From contig JAGBBW010000094.1 in assembly GCA_017938285.1 (NCBI GenBank), forward strand, positions 1 to 61,411: DNA of 61,411 nucleotides. Reading direction: 5' to 3'. The notes under the pieces are model-generated. The model worked only from the letters and a program-made list of their open reading frames with translations, searched no databases and had not been told where the DNA came from. This DNA comes from Lachnospiraceae bacterium (lineage in GTDB: Bacteria; Bacillota; Clostridia; Lachnospirales; Lachnospiraceae). A program made the translations under genes and the position numbers. Below are positions 7,604-16,979 of the stretch, piece by piece; the stretch's first letter is position 1; each line of letters opens with the position of its first letter.

Positions 7604-8656
7604 ATGACAATTTCATTGGCTGAATTTCTTTCCCAATTAGTATCCAGTCCTGTACTTGCTATTACCGTAGCACTAACCCTTGGCGTAGTTCTTGTCAACG
7701 GGTGGACCGATGCACCAAACGCCATTGCGACCTGTGTATCAACAAAGGCAATCTCTCCAAAGGCAGCCATTCTGATGGCGGCAGTATTTAATTTCTTAGG
7801 AGTTCTTGTGATGACCATGGTGAATGCCAGTGTCGCAGCTACCATTTACAAAATGGTTGATTTTGGTGGAAATTCCGGTGATGCGCTGGTCGCATTGTGT
7901 GCGGCATTGTTTGCGATAGTCACCTGGGCAACCGCAGCCTGGTGGTTCGGAATTCCAACAAGCGAAAGCCATGCTTTAATTGCCGGCATTTCCGGTGCGG
8001 CAATTGCGCTTCACGGCGGTCTTGGCGGTATCAACGGCAGCGAATGGGTCAAAGTAGTCTACGGTCTGGGAATGTCTACTGTGCTGGGCTTTGGTCTTGG
8101 ATGGATTACTGTAAAAACAGTGGAACGGATTTGCAGGAACATGGACCGTCGTAAGACACAGACCTTTTTCAAGGGCAGCCAGATTGCCGGCGGTGCAGCA
8201 ATGGCCTTCATGCATGGAGCCCAGGATGGTCAGAAGTTCATGGGCGTATTTATGTTAGGTATCTTTTTAGTAAACGGCCAGGCAGATGTCAACAATTTCC
8301 AGATTCCTATCTGGTTAATGGTTCTTTGCAGTGCAGTCATGGCACTTGGTACCTCCATCGGCGGTTACCGCATTATCAAAGCAGTCGGTATGGATATGGT
8401 TAAATTAGAAAAATACCAGGGATTTTCTGCCGATTTAGCCGGAGCAGGCTGTCTGCTGTTGTCCTCCGTAACAGGTATTCCTGTTTCTACCACCCATACC
8501 AAAACAGTAGCTATCATGGGCGTAGGTGCGGCGCGCCGTATTTCCAGTGTAAACTGGGGAGTGGTAAAAGAAATGGTGCTTACCTGGGTACTTACCTTCC
8601 CAGAATGCGGTCTGATTGGATTTCTGATGGCAAAATTATTTATGTGGCTCTTTTAA
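7604..8656 (+). CDS. pit: Inorganic phosphate transporter, PiT family
   Basis: 350-residue cation-phosphate symporter. Both PiT signature repeats are visible: GWTDAPNAIATCVSTKAISP near residue 33 and the inverted second half around TSIGGYRIIKAVG with GIPVSTTHTKT near 300. Roughly ten hydrophobic segments alternate with short loops. The start follows AAAGGAG. It is 21 bases upstream of a DUF47 (PhoU-like) gene, the standard partnership for low-affinity phosphate uptake in Firmicutes. Confidence 0.93.
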   Translation: MTISLAEFLSQLVSSPVLAITVALTLGVVLVNGWTDAPNAIATCVSTKAISPKAAILMAAVFNFLGVLVMTMVNASVAATIYKMVDFGGNSGDALVALCAALFAIVTWATAAWWFGIPTSESHALIAGISGAAIALHGGLGGINGSEWVKVVYGLGMSTVLGFGLGWITVKTVERICRNMDRRKTQTFFKGSQIAGGAAMAFMHGAQDGQKFMGVFMLGIFLVNGQADVNNFQIPIWLMVLCSAVMALGTSIGGYRIIKAVGMDMVKLEKYQGFSADLAGAGCLLLSSVTGIPVSTTHTKTVAIMGVGAARRISSVNWGVVKEMVLTWVLTFPECGLIGFLMAKLFMWLF

Positions 8657-8677
8657 GAGATGAAAGGAGAATATAAC

Positions 8678-9301
8678 ATGCCAAAAAAAGATAGCAACTA
8701 TTATTTTGATGCGTTTGCAAAAGGAATTTCCTATGCAAATGAGGCAGCTGCGCTTTTACAGAATATTTCTGAAAATTTTGATGCTTCCAAAATTAAAGCA
8801 CAACTTGATGAAATGCATAAAATCGAGCATACCGCAGACGGTGTAAAGCATGAAATGATGGAACGCCTGGTGAAAGAATTCCTGCCGCCTATTGAGCGCG
8901 AAGATATTGTAGAACTGGCACACACCATTGACGAAGTCACCGATTTAATTGAAGATGTACTGTTAAGAATTTATATGTACAATGTTACTGCACTGCGTCC
9001 GGATGTCAAAGAATTTACAAAGCTTATTACCCGCTGCTGTGCAGACCTGATGGAAGTATCCCGTGAGCTGCACAATTACCGCAAGCCGACAGCATTACTG
9101 TCAAAGGTGACCGAGGTTAATACGCTGGAGGAAGATGGCGACCGTCTGTACTTAGAGGCAACACGCCGCCTGTATACCGAAGAAAAAGATCCGGTAGCCG
9201 TTCTTGTATGGACAAATATTTATGACCGTCTGGAAAAATGCTTTGATGGCTGTGAGAAGGTCGTGGATATGGTAGAACTGATTATTATGAAGAATAGTTA
9301 A
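8678..9301 (+). CDS. DUF47 family protein (PhoU-like), PiT accessory
   Basis: 207 residues, all helical, with the PhoU-like pattern of paired acidic motifs (HKIEHTADGVKHEMM; EREDIVELAHTIDEVTDLIEDV; DRLEKCFDGCEKVVDMVELI). DUF47 proteins accompany PiT transporters and are thought to gate them. The start is set by AAAGGAG nine bases before ATG 8678; an upstream in-frame ATG (8660) overlaps that site and is rejected. Confidence 0.92.
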   Translation: MPKKDSNYYFDAFAKGISYANEAAALLQNISENFDASKIKAQLDEMHKIEHTADGVKHEMMERLVKEFLPPIEREDIVELAHTIDEVTDLIEDVLLRIYMYNVTALRPDVKEFTKLITRCCADLMEVSRELHNYRKPTALLSKVTEVNTLEEDGDRLYLEATRRLYTEEKDPVAVLVWTNIYDRLEKCFDGCEKVVDMVELIIMKNS

Positions 9302-9314
9302 TTATTTACAGTGG

Positions 9315-9370
9315 TCCGGTTGTGCCGAACACAGAGAAGAAAAGCTTTCCCTATGTTCGCCGCAACCGGA
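9315..9370. terminator. Hairpin between convergent genes
   Basis: TCCGGTTG (9315-9322) pairs with CAACCGGA (9363-9370), with a second helix GAACA/TGTTC inside. There is no long T-tract, so it may act as a weak bidirectional terminator or only protect mRNA ends. Confidence 0.5.
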
Positions 9371-9452
9371 TTCCAGTTTTTATCATAACCAGCCATATAA
9401 AGTGTCAGTACTTATGAAATTTATTGAGTTTCCGTATTTTGCAACAAAATAA

Positions 9453-10142
9453 TCATTCTTCTGCAATTCTGTAAAGCATACACGGACGTCCTCCTGTTTC
9501 ATAATTCATTTCACCGGTAACCATTCCTGCCTCGGCAAGATAATTCATATACCTCCGGACAGTAACTCCGGTCAGCCCCGTCTTTTCCGCTATGGCATCG
9601 CCAGTTAACCACACCAATTTATCTTCCTTCAAATGCTCCACAATTAGCTGCAATGTTTTCTCCTGGATTCCCTTTGGGTGAATATCCTCGCTTTTCTTCC
9701 GTGAAGCATCAATAATAAAATCAATGTTCTTTTGATTCAGTGTTTCCAGATCCTTCAGGGCCTCCATCTGGACAATGAATTTATCCAGCGCCATCCGAAA
9801 CCGGTCAAAGGTAAAGGGTTTCACCAGATAATCCACTACTCCAAGATGAAGAGCTTCCTCTAAAGACTCCTTGTCATTTGCCGCTGTTACCATAATAGCC
9901 TCCACCGGAATCTTGTTTTTCCTAATCTGGCGCAGGGTTTCAAACCCGTCTGCATAGGGCATGAACACATCCAGAATAATCAAATCCACCGGATTGCTTT
10001 TCAAAAACTCCAAAGCACTCCTGCCATCCTTGCATTTTTCAACCACCGTAAAATTTTTATTCCGACTGATATACTGCTCATTTATCATGGCCACCATCGG
10101 ATCATCTTCCACAATCAATACCTTGTACATACTCATCCCCAC
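9453..10142 (-). CDS. Response regulator of the CitB/DcuR family
   Basis: 229 residues. Receiver domain with acidic pocket EDD (VLIVEDDPMV), phospho-acceptor Asp in LIILDVFMPY, switch Thr in MVTAAND and Lys in LVKPFTFDRF. The C-terminal part has a helix-turn-helix (LTGDAIAEKTGLTGVTVRRYMNYLAEAGMV) typical of CitB/DcuR regulators of C4-dicarboxylate or citrate uptake. GTG at 10142 is chosen because GGAGG lies 8 bases before it; the ATG two codons on (10136) is 14 bases away. It overlaps the kinase gene by 41 bases. Target genes are not adjacent. Confidence 0.92.
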   Translation of the reverse strand: MGMSMYKVLIVEDDPMVAMINEQYISRNKNFTVVEKCKDGRSALEFLKSNPVDLIILDVFMPYADGFETLRQIRKNKIPVEAIMVTAANDKESLEEALHLGVVDYLVKPFTFDRFRMALDKFIVQMEALKDLETLNQKNIDFIIDASRKKSEDIHPKGIQEKTLQLIVEHLKEDKLVWLTGDAIAEKTGLTGVTVRRYMNYLAEAGMVTGEMNYETGGRPCMLYRIAEE

Positions 10143-11799
10143 GTTCGTCACCTCCCTGCTTGTTCTCTGTAAAACTAACAGAAAACGATGTTCCAATACC
10201 CTCCTGGGTCTCCACCAGAATCGTTCCGCCCAGTCCCTCCACCAGCGTCTTCACCTGATACAATCCGGTACCTCTTCCTTCTCCCTTTGTGGAATACCCA
10301 TTCTCAAAAACATGCTCCAGATGTTCCTGTCCTATCCCGGCTCCGGTATCGTCTGCCGTAATCAACACTGCTCCCGGACGGGAATAAATACCAAACAGCA
10401 ACTCCTTTGGCTCCCCATTCCTATTGTCCTGTTCATTCATGGCATCAAACCCATTGTCAATCAGGTTTCCAATAATGGTTACCAGCGCTTCTGCCGGCAA
10501 GGACATCGCCCCACTGGAATAATAACATCCCTCCCGTAGAACAAACTTCACATTCAGCTCGGAGGCTCTTGCCACCTTGCCAATCAACAGAGCCGCCACC
10601 GCAGGCTCATTTACCGTATTCATAATTTTACTAATGGTCGCCCGCTGTACCATGCTGATATTTTCTATATAAGAAGTAGCCTCCTCATACATTTCCATCT
10701 GAATCAGCCCAAGAATCACATGCAGCTTATTCGTAAAATCATGGTTATTGGCACGCATGGAATCCACCAGATAACGGGTTCCTGTCAGGTCTTCCATCAG
10801 CTTTGTATACTCTGTCCGGTTATGCAGAATTCCTACGGCACCTGCCACTGTTCCCCCTTCTTTTATCGGAATCCTGTCAATCAGGATATCTGCTTTGCCA
10901 ATACTGCGTTCCTGGATGTTAAATTCCTTCTCCCCTGTTTCCAGAGTATGCCGGAGCAGTTCTACATTGCAGACACTTTTTAACGGTTTTCCAACGATAG
11001 TTTCCTCCCTTCCCTGTTCACCACAAAGCATTACGGCTGCCGCCTGATTGGCAAACTGTATCGTCTGCTCATTGTCAATGGCAATGATTCCTTCATCCAG
11101 CGATTCCAGAATGTTATCACGAATCTGGTACATCGCAGAAAATACATCCGGCTCATAACCAAGCAGGCTCTCTTTAATTTTTCCGGACAATTCTGACGAA
11201 ATCATAAGCTCCATTAAAATGGCCGCCATTGTAATCAGGAAAAAAATAAAAAAGGTCTGAAAGGTTTCCTCCCGGATATTTTCTCTCAGCATGATGGCCA
11301 TAACAAAACCGGTATACTCCCCCTCCACATTGTAAACAGCAGCATATGCCCTTCTCTGCGTGCCGGATGGTCCGCTGTCATCCGCTGCATAATATTCTTT
11401 CCCACCATGTCCAAACTTCGGAATCGTACCATCATAAACGGTGCCAATCAAGTCATGATTCGTATGATACAGCCGGACACTCTCGTTAGTGACAACCGAA
11501 ATAACATCAATATCCTCCAGGGAATCCTGCAAAGAATCCAGATATTCCTTTAATACCGTCAAATCTTCCCCATACTCTTCCTGTCTTCCTGTCAATATCG
11601 GGGAACCTGCAATCGTCTGGGCGACATTTTGAAGATTCTCATCCCGTTTCTGCGTTTCAAACTGTATATTAATCAGTGTTCCGGCAATTCCCAGAAACAA
11701 CGCCAACGTAACAATCAAAATCAGCTGAGCACGAAAAAAATTCTTCTGTATACTTTTTAGTGTTATATTGTGCTGTGCCATTACTTTTTTTCTCTTCAT
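10102..11799 (-). CDS. Sensor histidine kinase, CitA/DcuS type
   Basis: 565 residues. First membrane helix near 21-45 (AQLILIVTLALFLGIAGTLI), an outer PASTA-free sensing domain of the PDC/CACHE kind (VTNESVRLYHTNHDLIGTVYDGTIPKFGHG), second helix near 200 (FFIFFLITMAAILMEL), PAS domain (LDEGIIAIDNEQTIQFANQAA) and a catalytic core. The phospho-acceptor His is in RANNHDFTNKLHVILGL, the LytS/CitA-type NHDFxNKLH box; N-box LIDNGFDA and G-box GTGLYQVK follow. The ligand is probably a carboxylate by family, but no transporter is next to it. Confidence 0.93.
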   Translation of the reverse strand: MKRKKVMAQHNITLKSIQKNFFRAQLILIVTLALFLGIAGTLINIQFETQKRDENLQNVAQTIAGSPILTGRQEEYGEDLTVLKEYLDSLQDSLEDIDVISVVTNESVRLYHTNHDLIGTVYDGTIPKFGHGGKEYYAADDSGPSGTQRRAYAAVYNVEGEYTGFVMAIMLRENIREETFQTFFIFFLITMAAILMELMISSELSGKIKESLLGYEPDVFSAMYQIRDNILESLDEGIIAIDNEQTIQFANQAAAVMLCGEQGREETIVGKPLKSVCNVELLRHTLETGEKEFNIQERSIGKADILIDRIPIKEGGTVAGAVGILHNRTEYTKLMEDLTGTRYLVDSMRANNHDFTNKLHVILGLIQMEMYEEATSYIENISMVQRATISKIMNTVNEPAVAALLIGKVARASELNVKFVLREGCYYSSGAMSLPAEALVTIIGNLIDNGFDAMNEQDNRNGEPKELLFGIYSRPGAVLITADDTGAGIGQEHLEHVFENGYSTKGEGRGTGLYQVKTLVEGLGGTILVETQEGIGTSFSVSFTENKQGGDERGDEYVQGIDCGR

Positions 11800-11982
11800 T
11801 TTCTACACTATCCCTCTGTTTATCACACTCTGTACTATAACGGTACTTCTCTCTTCTCCGCTATTTGCCCAACATTCTACCATAAGAAACTATCAAATAC
11901 AATTTCATTTCTTTCCAAAACGACTTTTGAAAGTAAAAAAAATAAATCTGTTTTCAAAATAAATTTCATAATTTTCTTAAAA

Positions 11983-12011
11983 TTGCCTTCTGGTTCCGTA
12001 CATGCTATCCT
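11983..12011 (+). promoter_or_regulatory. Promoter of the PQ-loop gene
   Basis: TTGCCT (11983-11988), 17-bp spacer, TATCCT (12006-12011), 34 bases before the start codon. The rest of 11800-11982 is AT-rich with nothing recognised. Confidence 0.5.
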
Positions 12012-12044
12012 ATGTCCAACAAAAAGCAAAGGAGATTTTTTCAT

Positions 12045-12335
12045 ATGGGTTCTATGTTTGAAACAATCATGTTAATTTGTTTTGGTCTGTCCTGGCCACT
12101 GAATGTCATCAAGGCATACAAAGCAAGAACAACCAAGGGAACCAGCCTTCCCTTTATTCTTTTAATTATTTTTGGCTACGTTTCCGGTATTACCGCAAAG
12201 CTGGTTACTGACCAGATTAATTATGTTCTGGCAGTTTATCTGATTAATCTGGTTATTGTATCCCTGAACGTTATTGTCTATTTCAGGAACAAAGCTCTGG
12301 ATAAAAACGCAGCCTTAACCGGAAATCCAGCGTAA
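12045..12335 (+). CDS. SemiSWEET-type PQ-loop membrane protein
   Basis: 96 residues with three hydrophobic helices (ETIMLICFGLSWPLNVI, LPFILLIIFGYVSGITAKL, YVLAVYLINLVIVSLNVIVYF), the single triple-helix bundle of bacterial SemiSWEETs, which dimerise to pass small sugars. SWPLNV occupies the PQ-motif position, with P and N retained and Q replaced. Start at ATG 12045 after AAAGGAG. It is followed 26 bases later by an SGNH-like gene, probably co-transcribed. Confidence 0.8.
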   Translation: MGSMFETIMLICFGLSWPLNVIKAYKARTTKGTSLPFILLIIFGYVSGITAKLVTDQINYVLAVYLINLVIVSLNVIVYFRNKALDKNAALTGNPA

Positions 12336-12361
12336 CACACTGCAAATTGGAGGAATATGAA

Positions 12362-12955
12362 ATGTCTGAACATGAAATCAAGAAATATCTGGCACTAAAT
12401 GAACTGGCAGAGTCCAACGGCATTATTATTATTGGTGGTACAGAGGATAAGGATATTCCACTCTGTGAATTAAAACAGGCCTTTGAATTGAATTCCAACT
12501 TATATAACCGAAGCATTACCAATCTTTCCATCAACCACGCCATGGAGGTTTATGACTCCTGTGTTGTCAGCCTGAAACCAGACTTCGTTTTATTGCACCT
12601 GGGTGCTGCCGATTTAGACTTTTTTCAGTCAAATCCATCTGCGTTTGACCAGAAATACAGGGAACTGATTCGTCATATTCGAAGCCTGAATCAAAAATGC
12701 AGCATTGCTATTATTTCGCTGAGAAATCCAAAACAGCAAAATACTATTTCCGAACTGAATAAACACCTGAGCTATATTGCAGACTCAGAGCACTGCGAAT
12801 ATGAAGATATTACAAGGCGGGTGTGGAATCCAAAAGAAACGAAAGATATTGTATCTTTTGTCTACTCCACCGGTTTTGTCCGTCCATTACGCAGCCAGCG
12901 GTCCATTTACGATCTGGTTAAAATTTTGTTCTGTTCCACGCCATTACCGGCCTGA
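12362..12955 (+). CDS. SGNH/GDSL-like hydrolase domain protein
   Basis: 197 residues, cytoplasmic (no signal peptide). The core looks like an SGNH hydrolase fold: GIIIIGGTED at the nucleophile block with the Ser replaced by Gly or Thr, N/L-rich NLSINHAMEVYDS in the second block, and FVLLHLGAADLDF in the block that normally carries GxND. The Ser, Asn and C-terminal DxxH residues are not clearly conserved, so an inactive or altered member is possible. Start at ATG 12362, 8 bases after GGAGGA. No substrate can be proposed. Confidence 0.55.
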   Translation: MSEHEIKKYLALNELAESNGIIIIGGTEDKDIPLCELKQAFELNSNLYNRSITNLSINHAMEVYDSCVVSLKPDFVLLHLGAADLDFFQSNPSAFDQKYRELIRHIRSLNQKCSIAIISLRNPKQQNTISELNKHLSYIADSEHCEYEDITRRVWNPKETKDIVSFVYSTGFVRPLRSQRSIYDLVKILFCSTPLPA

Positions 12956-12979
12956 TTCATAAAATATACTTTTTCCCTG

Positions 12980-13228
12980 CTATTTCCCCATGGTTCCGGA
13001 TAATATCTTAATCACAGTCTCATAATTCTCCGGCTCATGGGGAAAGGTACAGTCTTCACATGATTTTACTTCCACACCCTTCCACGAAATCTTTTTATAG
13101 TTTCCCGGACAATGTTCCAGATGATATAATGGACAATAACAAAACAGACAATTAATGCACTCCGTCTTCTCATGGCATGGATAATATGCGCATGCTTTAT
13201 TTTCAAAAAATTTATATGAATTTTCCAT
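12980..13228 (-). CDS. Cysteine-rich small-domain protein
   Basis: 82 residues with ten cysteines and four histidines arranged as ACAYYPCH, CINCLFCYCPLY, HCPGNY and SCEDCTFPHEPENY. This matches the cysteine-rich small domain (zf-like, Pfam PF04071), presumed to bind metal and sometimes fused to cobalamin-pathway proteins. An excellent AGGAGG lies 7 bases before ATG 13228; longer in-frame extensions have no such site. No corrinoid genes are nearby, so its role is open. Confidence 0.8.
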   Translation of the reverse strand: MENSYKFFENKACAYYPCHEKTECINCLFCYCPLYHLEHCPGNYKKISWKGVEVKSCEDCTFPHEPENYETVIKILSGTMGK

Positions 13229-13374
13229 CTGTACCTCCTGTTGTTCCCACATCACTTTTCGCCCGCTACATACACGTCTAACTCCTGTCAGCCTACAGCC
13301 CTCTCTCTCTTCACACATCTTATCATAAAAAAATAAACAATCTCTGGTTTCTTTATTAAAAGACTATAAACCCC

Positions 13375-13403
13375 TTGAAATTGCACTTTTTACACCATAA
13401 AAT
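13375..13403 (+). promoter_or_regulatory. Promoter of the dnaK-like gene
   Basis: TTGAAA (13375-13380), 17-bp spacer, TAAAAT (13398-13403). No CIRCE-type dyad (TTAGCACTC with GAGTGCTAA) was found between 13229 and 13479, so HrcA control is not indicated. Confidence 0.6.
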
Positions 13404-13479
13404 AAAAGAAACCTGCTGTTTGTCAAAATGAACAGTAAAAAAATGTGCCCGATTGCACAAAGAACGGAGAAAACATATC

Positions 13480-15228
13480 ATGAGCAAAGTCATCGGAATC
13501 GATTTAGGAACCACCAACAGCTGTGTTGCCGTTGTCGAAAACGGCGAACCTGTCATTATTACCAATGAAATGGGGCAGCGCACCACCCCAAGTATCGTTG
13601 CCTTCACCAAAGCAGGCGAACGCTTAGTCGGAGAAGTTGCCAGACGCCAGCTTGCCACTAACGCCGAGCGTACCATTTCTTCTGTCAAGCGCCATATGGG
13701 TACTGACTGGTACAAAATGATTGACGGAAAGGAATACAAGCCCCAGACCATCAGTGCCATGGTACTTGCAGGCTTAAAGAAAAGTGCGGAAAGCTTCCTC
13801 GGCGAACCGGTTACCGATGCCGTAATTACCGTTCCGGCTTACTTTAACGAAGCCCAGCGCCAGGCCACCAAGGATGCCGGACGAATTGCCGGGTTAAATG
13901 TCCTCCGTATTATTAATGAACCGACCAGTGCTGCCCTGTCCTACGGTCTGGACCATGGGGATGCCCAAAAGCTCATGGTTTATGACTTAGGCGGCGGTAC
14001 TTTTGATGTTTCTGTCATTGAAATTGCAGACGGTGTTATCGAAGTTCTGGCAACTGCCGGTGACAATCACTTAGGCGGCGACGATTTTGACGCACGAATT
14101 GCCACCTGGATGGTGCAGGAATTTAAAAGCCAGCACCGTATTGACCTGTCCAAGGACATTACCGCCTATTACCGTATCAAAGAAGCGGCAGAAAAAGCAA
14201 AAAAAGAGCTTTCCACCGCAGAAACCACCAATATCAACCTGCCGTTCCTGACCCAGATTAAGGGCGAACCGGTTCACCTCGACATGAACCTGACCCGTGC
14301 CAAATTTGAGGAATTGGTTCATGACTTAATCAACCGTACCGTGGGTCCGGTGCAACAGGCCCTGTCTGATGCCGGAGTTTCCACAAACGAACTGTCCCGG
14401 GTTCTTCTGGTAGGCGGCTCCACCCGCATTCCGGCTGTTCAGGCAAAGGTACGCCAGCTCACAGGAAAAGAACCTTCCCGGAACATTAACCCGGATGAAT
14501 GCGTGGCTTTAGGTGCGGCCGTTCTTGGCAGTACCTTGCAGGGAAATGCCCTGATTGCCAAGGGCACCGGAAAGGACCTGTTGCTTTTAGATGTTACCCC
14601 GATGAGTCTCTCCATCGAAACCGTGGGCGGCGTTGCCACCAGACTCATTGAGCGCAACACTACCATTCCGACCCGCTACGCCAAAGTATTCTCCACTGCT
14701 GCTCCTTACCAGAGCAACGTTGACATCCGCGTCCTTCAGGGCGAGCGTCCGATGGCAGCGGATAACAAACTGATTGGTAACTTCCGTCTGAAGGGAATCC
14801 GCAAGGCTCCTGCCGGAGTACCGCAGATTGAAGTGACCTTCGACATTGATGCCAACGGTATTTTAAAGGTATCCGCCAAAGACCTGGACACCATGAAGGA
14901 ACAGTCCATTACCATCACAGCCTCCGACCGTATGTCTGATATGGAAGTAGAACAGGCTATGCGGGACGCAGCAGAATATGCAGGCCTTGACGCTCTCCGT
15001 GTGGAAGCACTGGAAGTTTCCAGAGAAGCCCAGACTACCTGGTCCAAATCCCAGCAGCTCCTGAAGGACGAAGGAAAAACCATGGACAAGTCAAAGAAAA
15101 AGCAGCTCAAAAAAGATGCGGATGCCCTTCAAAAGACCCTTTCCAAACTTCGGGTGGACAAGGTAACACCGGAGCAGATTGCAAATATCCGGCAGGCGAA
15201 GGCGCAGTTGGAGCAGACGATGGGCTGA
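13480..15228 (+). CDS. dnaK: Hsp70 chaperone, short DnaK paralogue
   Basis: 582 residues. The ATPase domain is complete: [13 protein letters not shown] at the N-terminus, [42 protein letters not shown] and [12 protein letters not shown]. The substrate domain has [12 protein letters not shown], but the lid is short and ends [18 protein letters not shown], without the long acidic tail of the main DnaK. No hrcA, grpE or dnaJ is nearby and no CIRCE precedes it. I therefore read it as a second, specialised Hsp70 and not the heat-shock operon copy. The start follows GGAG with 9 bases spacing. Confidence 0.9.
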   Translation: MSKVIGIDLGTTNSCVAVVENGEPVIITNEMGQRTTPSIVAFTKAGERLVGEVARRQLATNAERTISSVKRHMGTDWYKMIDGKEYKPQTISAMVLAGLKKSAESFLGEPVTDAVITVPAYFNEAQRQATKDAGRIAGLNVLRIINEPTSAALSYGLDHGDAQKLMVYDLGGGTFDVSVIEIADGVIEVLATAGDNHLGGDDFDARIATWMVQEFKSQHRIDLSKDITAYYRIKEAAEKAKKELSTAETTNINLPFLTQIKGEPVHLDMNLTRAKFEELVHDLINRTVGPVQQALSDAGVSTNELSRVLLVGGSTRIPAVQAKVRQLTGKEPSRNINPDECVALGAAVLGSTLQGNALIAKGTGKDLLLLDVTPMSLSIETVGGVATRLIERNTTIPTRYAKVFSTAAPYQSNVDIRVLQGERPMAADNKLIGNFRLKGIRKAPAGVPQIEVTFDIDANGILKVSAKDLDTMKEQSITITASDRMSDMEVEQAMRDAAEYAGLDALRVEALEVSREAQTTWSKSQQLLKDEGKTMDKSKKKQLKKDADALQKTLSKLRVDKVTPEQIANIRQAKAQLEQTMG

Positions 15229-15262
15229 TATCAAATGAATGTAAATTACGGAGGCGGATGAT

Positions 15263-15577
15263 ATGAAAATAGAACTACAACCAGATGGAATCTGGTATCA
15301 TGGCTCGAATAAAATTTTTTCAGAATTAAGAACAAATAGTACGATTACACAATGGAAAGAACTTGCAGAAGCATTTTCCCATCAGCCAGACAGCTTAGGC
15401 TATGATGATAATGGTGTAATTCGTCATAATGGAACAGAAAAAGGATATTTGTATATCGTTGACGAACCTGTTACAATAGACATCGACATCTACCAGCATC
15501 CAAAAACAACGATGGACAAAAACGCAGAATTTTTAACCAGAAAGCCTTTAAAAGTAAAACTGATCTGTGAATTATAA
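15263..15577 (+). CDS. Hypothetical protein, possibly ADP-ribosyltransferase-like
   Basis: 104 residues, no signal peptide or membrane segment. Motifs are IWYHGSNKIFSEL, STITQWKELAEAFSH and GYLYIVDEPVTIDIDIYQHP. The YHGS...F opening and AEAFSH recall short bacterial ADP-ribosyltransferase-fold proteins, but a catalytic Glu cannot be pointed out with confidence. Codon and base use is more AT-rich than the dnaK gene 34 bases upstream, hinting at separate origin. Start after GGAGGCGG. A 10-bp hairpin follows. Confidence 0.6.
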   Translation: MKIELQPDGIWYHGSNKIFSELRTNSTITQWKELAEAFSHQPDSLGYDDNGVIRHNGTEKGYLYIVDEPVTIDIDIYQHPKTTMDKNAEFLTRKPLKVKLICEL

Positions 15578-15591
15578 TTTTTTTACTCCCT

Positions 15592-15625
15592 GGGGTATCA
15601 GTATGATTTTTTTCTCTGATACCCC
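15592..15625. terminator. Hairpin after the hypothetical gene
   Basis: GGGGTATCAG (15592-15601) and CTGATACCCC (15616-15625) form a perfect 10-bp stem with a 14-base loop rich in T. It lies between convergent genes; there is no T-tract after the stem, so termination is uncertain. Confidence 0.5.
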
Positions 15626-15668
15626 TCAAAACCAGGCTTACCATGTTTTTTTGTCCTCTCTCCTGGTA

Positions 15669-16142
15669 CTACTGCTTTAATTTCCGTTTCCCGGTAAACT
15701 CCTTCGATACAATTTTAAAAACACACACTGACTCCGCCTGTGCTTCTGTAAATTCCACCCTTCTGCCCGACTGATGTTCAAACATCCGCCCCAGCGCATA
15801 GCACTTTTCCTGGGAATCCTCCACAAATTCTGCCCTTCCGTTTCCAATTACACTGGAATAATAGTAACCGGAATTGCAGGGAATTTCTGCATGCAGCGGC
15901 TCTCCTTCTGAGAAAACAGAAAAACAGACCTGATTATTTTTCTTTAAAAGTTCCAGCTTCTTTCCCTCTTTGGCACAATGAAAATAAAGCACCAGACTCT
16001 CGTCTTTATACTCACAGCCATAGCTTAGCGGAACTACATAAGGCATACCATGGTCCACCATCGCCAGACTGGCCGTTTTGCACTGGTTTAATATACCCAT
16101 AATTTCATTAATATCTGTAACTTCCCTGTCTTTTCGTCTCAT
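15669..16142 (-). CDS. Pyridoxamine 5'-phosphate oxidase family flavoprotein
   Basis: 157 residues of the split-barrel FMN-binding fold, NimA-like group. Visible blocks are ILNQCKTASLAMVDHGMPYVVPLSYGCEYKD, the LYFHCAKEGKKLELL strand-helix and VCFSVF, then SSVIGNGRAEFVED. Such proteins reduce small molecules with FMN; some confer nitroimidazole resistance, but that cannot be read from sequence. Start at ATG 16142 preceded by AGGAGA. Not obviously in an operon. Confidence 0.82.
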   Translation of the reverse strand: MRRKDREVTDINEIMGILNQCKTASLAMVDHGMPYVVPLSYGCEYKDESLVLYFHCAKEGKKLELLKKNNQVCFSVFSEGEPLHAEIPCNSGYYYSSVIGNGRAEFVEDSQEKCYALGRMFEHQSGRRVEFTEAQAESVCVFKIVSKEFTGKRKLKQ

Positions 16143-16213
16143 TGTTTTTCTCCTATCAAAGTAGTTATTTTTTAGTTTTCCAGTCCTCCACAAACGGAAA
16201 CCCCATCTCCTTT

Positions 16214-16939
16214 TTATTCAAAATCTGCCCTTCCCAAATTAATGTCTGCTTTCCTTGCCTGACTGCACAAATCCCGCACCTGTAACGTATAACTCTTCCC
16301 ATCCTTCACAAAATGTGTTCCACACTGTCTAAAATCAAAGCAAACCTTCTTTGCCCTGCATTGCTCCCGGATGTCAAGCACCCAGTCATAATCAAGCGGT
16401 CTTGCATTCTTATCCGACTCCCCACCGACCACAACCAGGTCGATATTGTCCAGATAAGCCGAAATATCCATTCGTTCTATCATAGGCTGGCACACAATAT
16501 TCTTATGCTTTATCGGAAGCTCACGAAAAATGTTCAGACGGTAATCCGCCCGGTCCTGATTCTCCACCGTGCAGCTCACCACCACATTATCATAGCCATC
16601 GCCCCAGTCCGCAGGTATACAATCCAGAAAACGCTCTATCCTCTTTGTCAAAAACAAAAACGTTAAATCAGAGCGTTCCTTTATCATCTGCCAGCAGTCC
16701 TTTCGCCATTCATCTGCTTCCTCAATTAAAAAGTCGGAGGAAAAACACACATACACCAACTGTCCGGGTTTCATTTTGTATTCACCTTTTTTGTCCTTCC
16801 GGACTGGTGCGTCAAACTTGTCCGTTTTCGTAATCTGGTTTGTGTCAGTTCCCCGTTTTGCGTCTCCTTTATGGGTATAGCAGAACTTACAGCCTTCACT
16901 ATATTTGTGGCAGCCATGCCACGGATCCCATCTCGCCAT
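16214..16939 (-). CDS. DUF5131 family (phage Gp37/Gp68-like) radical-SAM-related protein
   Basis: 241 residues. The N-terminus has MARWDPWHGCHKYSEGCKFCYTH, giving a CxxxxxCxxCY cluster like that of radical SAM relatives, followed by FSSDFLIEEADEWR, FLFLTKRIERF, VVSCTVENQ and VVVGGESDKNARPLDYDWV. This is the phage Gp37/Gp68 family (DUF5131), found on phages and chromosomes, whose reaction is unknown. Start at ATG 16939 after AGGAG; codons further upstream overlap the preceding gene. Confidence 0.82.
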   Translation of the reverse strand: MARWDPWHGCHKYSEGCKFCYTHKGDAKRGTDTNQITKTDKFDAPVRKDKKGEYKMKPGQLVYVCFSSDFLIEEADEWRKDCWQMIKERSDLTFLFLTKRIERFLDCIPADWGDGYDNVVVSCTVENQDRADYRLNIFRELPIKHKNIVCQPMIERMDISAYLDNIDLVVVGGESDKNARPLDYDWVLDIREQCRAKKVCFDFRQCGTHFVKDGKSYTLQVRDLCSQARKADINLGRADFE

Positions 16940-16979
16940 TGTTTCTTCTCCTGATTCCTGATTTTTTGTAATTATTGCA

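Noticed and set aside
13229-13479. CIRCE heat-shock operator before dnaK
   Set aside because: No TTAGCACTC/GAGTGCTAA dyad is present in the upstream region.
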